Shown: piece after piece, positions 63,022 through 64,000 of the stretch
Layout: each line of letters starts with the position of its first letter
How positions within the stretch are numbered: position 1 is the stretch's first letter
NCBI RefSeq assembly: GCF_000317595.1
Contig: NZ_AEJC01000397.1
Span: forward strand, 62,001 to 126,000
Origin: Streptomyces ipomoeae 91-03
GTDB lineage: Bacteria > Actinomycetota > Actinomycetes > Streptomycetales > Streptomycetaceae
Length of the DNA stretch: 64,000 bases
Direction of reading: 5' to 3'
The notes under the pieces: model-generated
What the model was told of the DNA's origin: nothing
What the model saw: the letters and a program-made list of their open reading frames with translations, nothing else
Database searches by the model: none
Made by a program: the position numbers and the translations under genes

Positions 63022-64000
63022 GTGTTCCTGACGATCAGTACCACCGGTACCCCAGAGCGCCCCGCGACCGACCTCGGGTTCCTGCTGCACAAGCATCCCG
63101 AGAAATCGCAGGCGTTCTCCACCTCCTACGGCACGGCGCACGTCCTCTACCCGGAGGCGGGCGTCGAGCGGTGCACGGCCGCGCTGCTGCTGGAGGTGGA
63201 CGCGGTGGCGCTGGTCCGGCAGGGCAAGGGCAAGGGGCGCGGCGGGGCCCCCGACGCGGCGCTCGCGCAGTACGTCAACGACCGCCCGTACGCGGCCTCC
63301 TCCCTCCTCGCCGTCGCGCTGAGCAGCGTCTTCTCCAGCGCCATGAACGGCCGCTGCAACGCCAGGCCCGACGCCCCGGCCCAGACCCGCCCGCTGCGTG
63401 TCGAGATACCGGCGCTGCCCGCCCGCGGCGGCCCGGACCTGGTCGTCAAGCTCTTCGAGCCGCTCGGCTGGACGGTCACCGCCGAGGCGGTGCCGCTGGA
63501 CACCCAGTTCCCGGAGTGGGGCGACTCCCGTTACGTACGCCTGGTCCTGGAGTCGGAGTCGCTGACCCTGGCCGAGGCGCTGCGCCACCTCTACGTACTG
63601 CTGCCGGTCCTCGACGACGCCAAGCACTACTGGGTGGCGCCCGACGAGGTCGACAAGCTGCTGCGGGTCGGCGAGGGCTGGCTCCCGGACCACCCGGAGC
63701 AGAAGCTGATCACCAGCCGCTATCTCTCCCGCCGCTGGTCACTGACCCGGCAGGCCATGGAGCGCCTGGAACTCGTACGGCTGGCCGAGGCCGACGACAG
63801 CGAGGTCGAGGAGATCGACAACGCGGTGCAGGACCCCGAGGACACCGCTGAGACCGGGGGCGAGGCCGAGAAGGAGCAGGAGGCGGAGGCCGGGACCGGC
63901 GCCGGGACCGGGGCCGTGACCGAGGCCGCGTCCGAGGAGAAGCCGACCCCGCTCGCCGTGCTGCGCCGGGACGCGATCATCGCCGCGCTGAAGGCGTCCG
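63022..64000 (+). CDS. hen1: Bacterial Hen1, 3'-terminal RNA ribose 2'-O-methyltransferase, N-terminal part (runs off right edge)
   Basis: The first 326 codons are present. They start VFLTISTTGTPERPATDLGF and contain LLHKHPEKSQAFSTSYGTAH and SSVFSSAMNGRCN, the N-terminal Hen1 domain. An acidic Glu/Ala/Gly/Thr-rich linker follows (from about residue 262), and the methyltransferase domain must lie beyond 64000. Bacterial Hen1 methylates the 3' end of cleaved RNA before the partner Pnkp seals it. A pnkp gene is expected just downstream. The frame stays open to the window end. Confidence 0.88.
   Translation, partial: MFLTISTTGTPERPATDLGFLLHKHPEKSQAFSTSYGTAHVLYPEAGVERCTAALLLEVDAVALVRQGKGKGRGGAPDAALAQYVNDRPYAASSLLAVALSSVFSSAMNGRCNARPDAPAQTRPLRVEIPALPARGGPDLVVKLFEPLGWTVTAEAVPLDTQFPEWGDSRYVRLVLESESLTLAEALRHLYVLLPVLDDAKHYWVAPDEVDKLLRVGEGWLPDHPEQKLITSRYLSRRWSLTRQAMERLELVRLAEADDSEVEEIDNAVQDPEDTAETGGEAEKEQEAEAGTGAGTGAVTEAASEEKPTPLAVLRRDAIIAALKAS

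Noticed and set aside
62955..63851. A 298-codon plus-strand frame overlapping hen1
   Set aside because: It is a shifted-frame shadow of Hen1. The Hen1 frame is open to the window end and matches the family.

Overview
The window is high-GC actinobacterial chromosome, almost certainly Streptomyces. Third codon positions are strongly G/C, GTG and TTG starts are frequent, genes are coupled by 4-base stop/start overlaps, and typical neighbours are present: F420-dependent oxidoreductase, SepF-like protein, class F sortase and LuxR-type two-component systems. It also carries families of short dispersed hairpin repeats that I recognise from Streptomyces genomes. No tRNA, rRNA, CRISPR array, transposase or integrase was seen.

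Positions 1-23707 (minus strand) hold one long exopolysaccharide operon that continues past the left edge. It is read from the membrane priming glycosyltransferase (22229-23707) through an AlgD-like GDP-mannose dehydrogenase, a GT4 transferase, two Wzz-type chain-length proteins, an asparagine-synthase-like amidotransferase and a two-domain oxidoreductase. A heparinase II/III-like lyase, a beta-helix lipoprotein, a Wzy-like polymerase and a second GT4 follow. A sugar-modification group comes next: C-methyltransferase, glucose-1-phosphate cytidylyltransferase, PIG-L deacetylase, SDR epimerase and DUF4910 protein. A flippase and a GT2 end the visible part. Together they suggest a secreted, probably uronic-acid-containing polysaccharide decorated with a branched CDP-sugar-derived residue.

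Positions 24290-32578 (plus strand) hold four genes, each overlapping the next by 4 bases, that match type II Wadjet (JetABCD), an SMC-based anti-plasmid defence complex. Both flanks are unusually A/T-rich, which suggests a separately acquired cassette.

Positions 32790-44667 carry a GH2 beta-mannosidase with its LacI regulator, a MarR regulator, an AhpD-like protein, an orphan LuxR regulator, a DesK/DesR-like two-component pair, a beta-hydroxyacid dehydrogenase divergent from a TetR regulator (two perfect palindromes between them), an aminotransferase and a membrane protein. At 44707-45368 the C-terminal remnants of a FAD monooxygenase and a TetR regulator meet head to head, which looks like a deletion scar. 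A cobalamin riboswitch then precedes a complete B12-type ABC importer (45710-48694).

Positions 48740-58093 hold an operon of surface protein, class F sortase, ECF sigma factor and membrane protein. A membrane protein, a second two-component system and a large nitrate reductase/flavoprotein reductase fusion follow. Positions 58369-64000 contain a SepF-like protein, an AAA ATPase overlapping a MazG-type pyrophosphohydrolase, a DUF6099 protein, a 54-residue unknown protein, an F420-dependent oxidoreductase and the 5' part of bacterial Hen1 (RNA repair), cut by the right edge.
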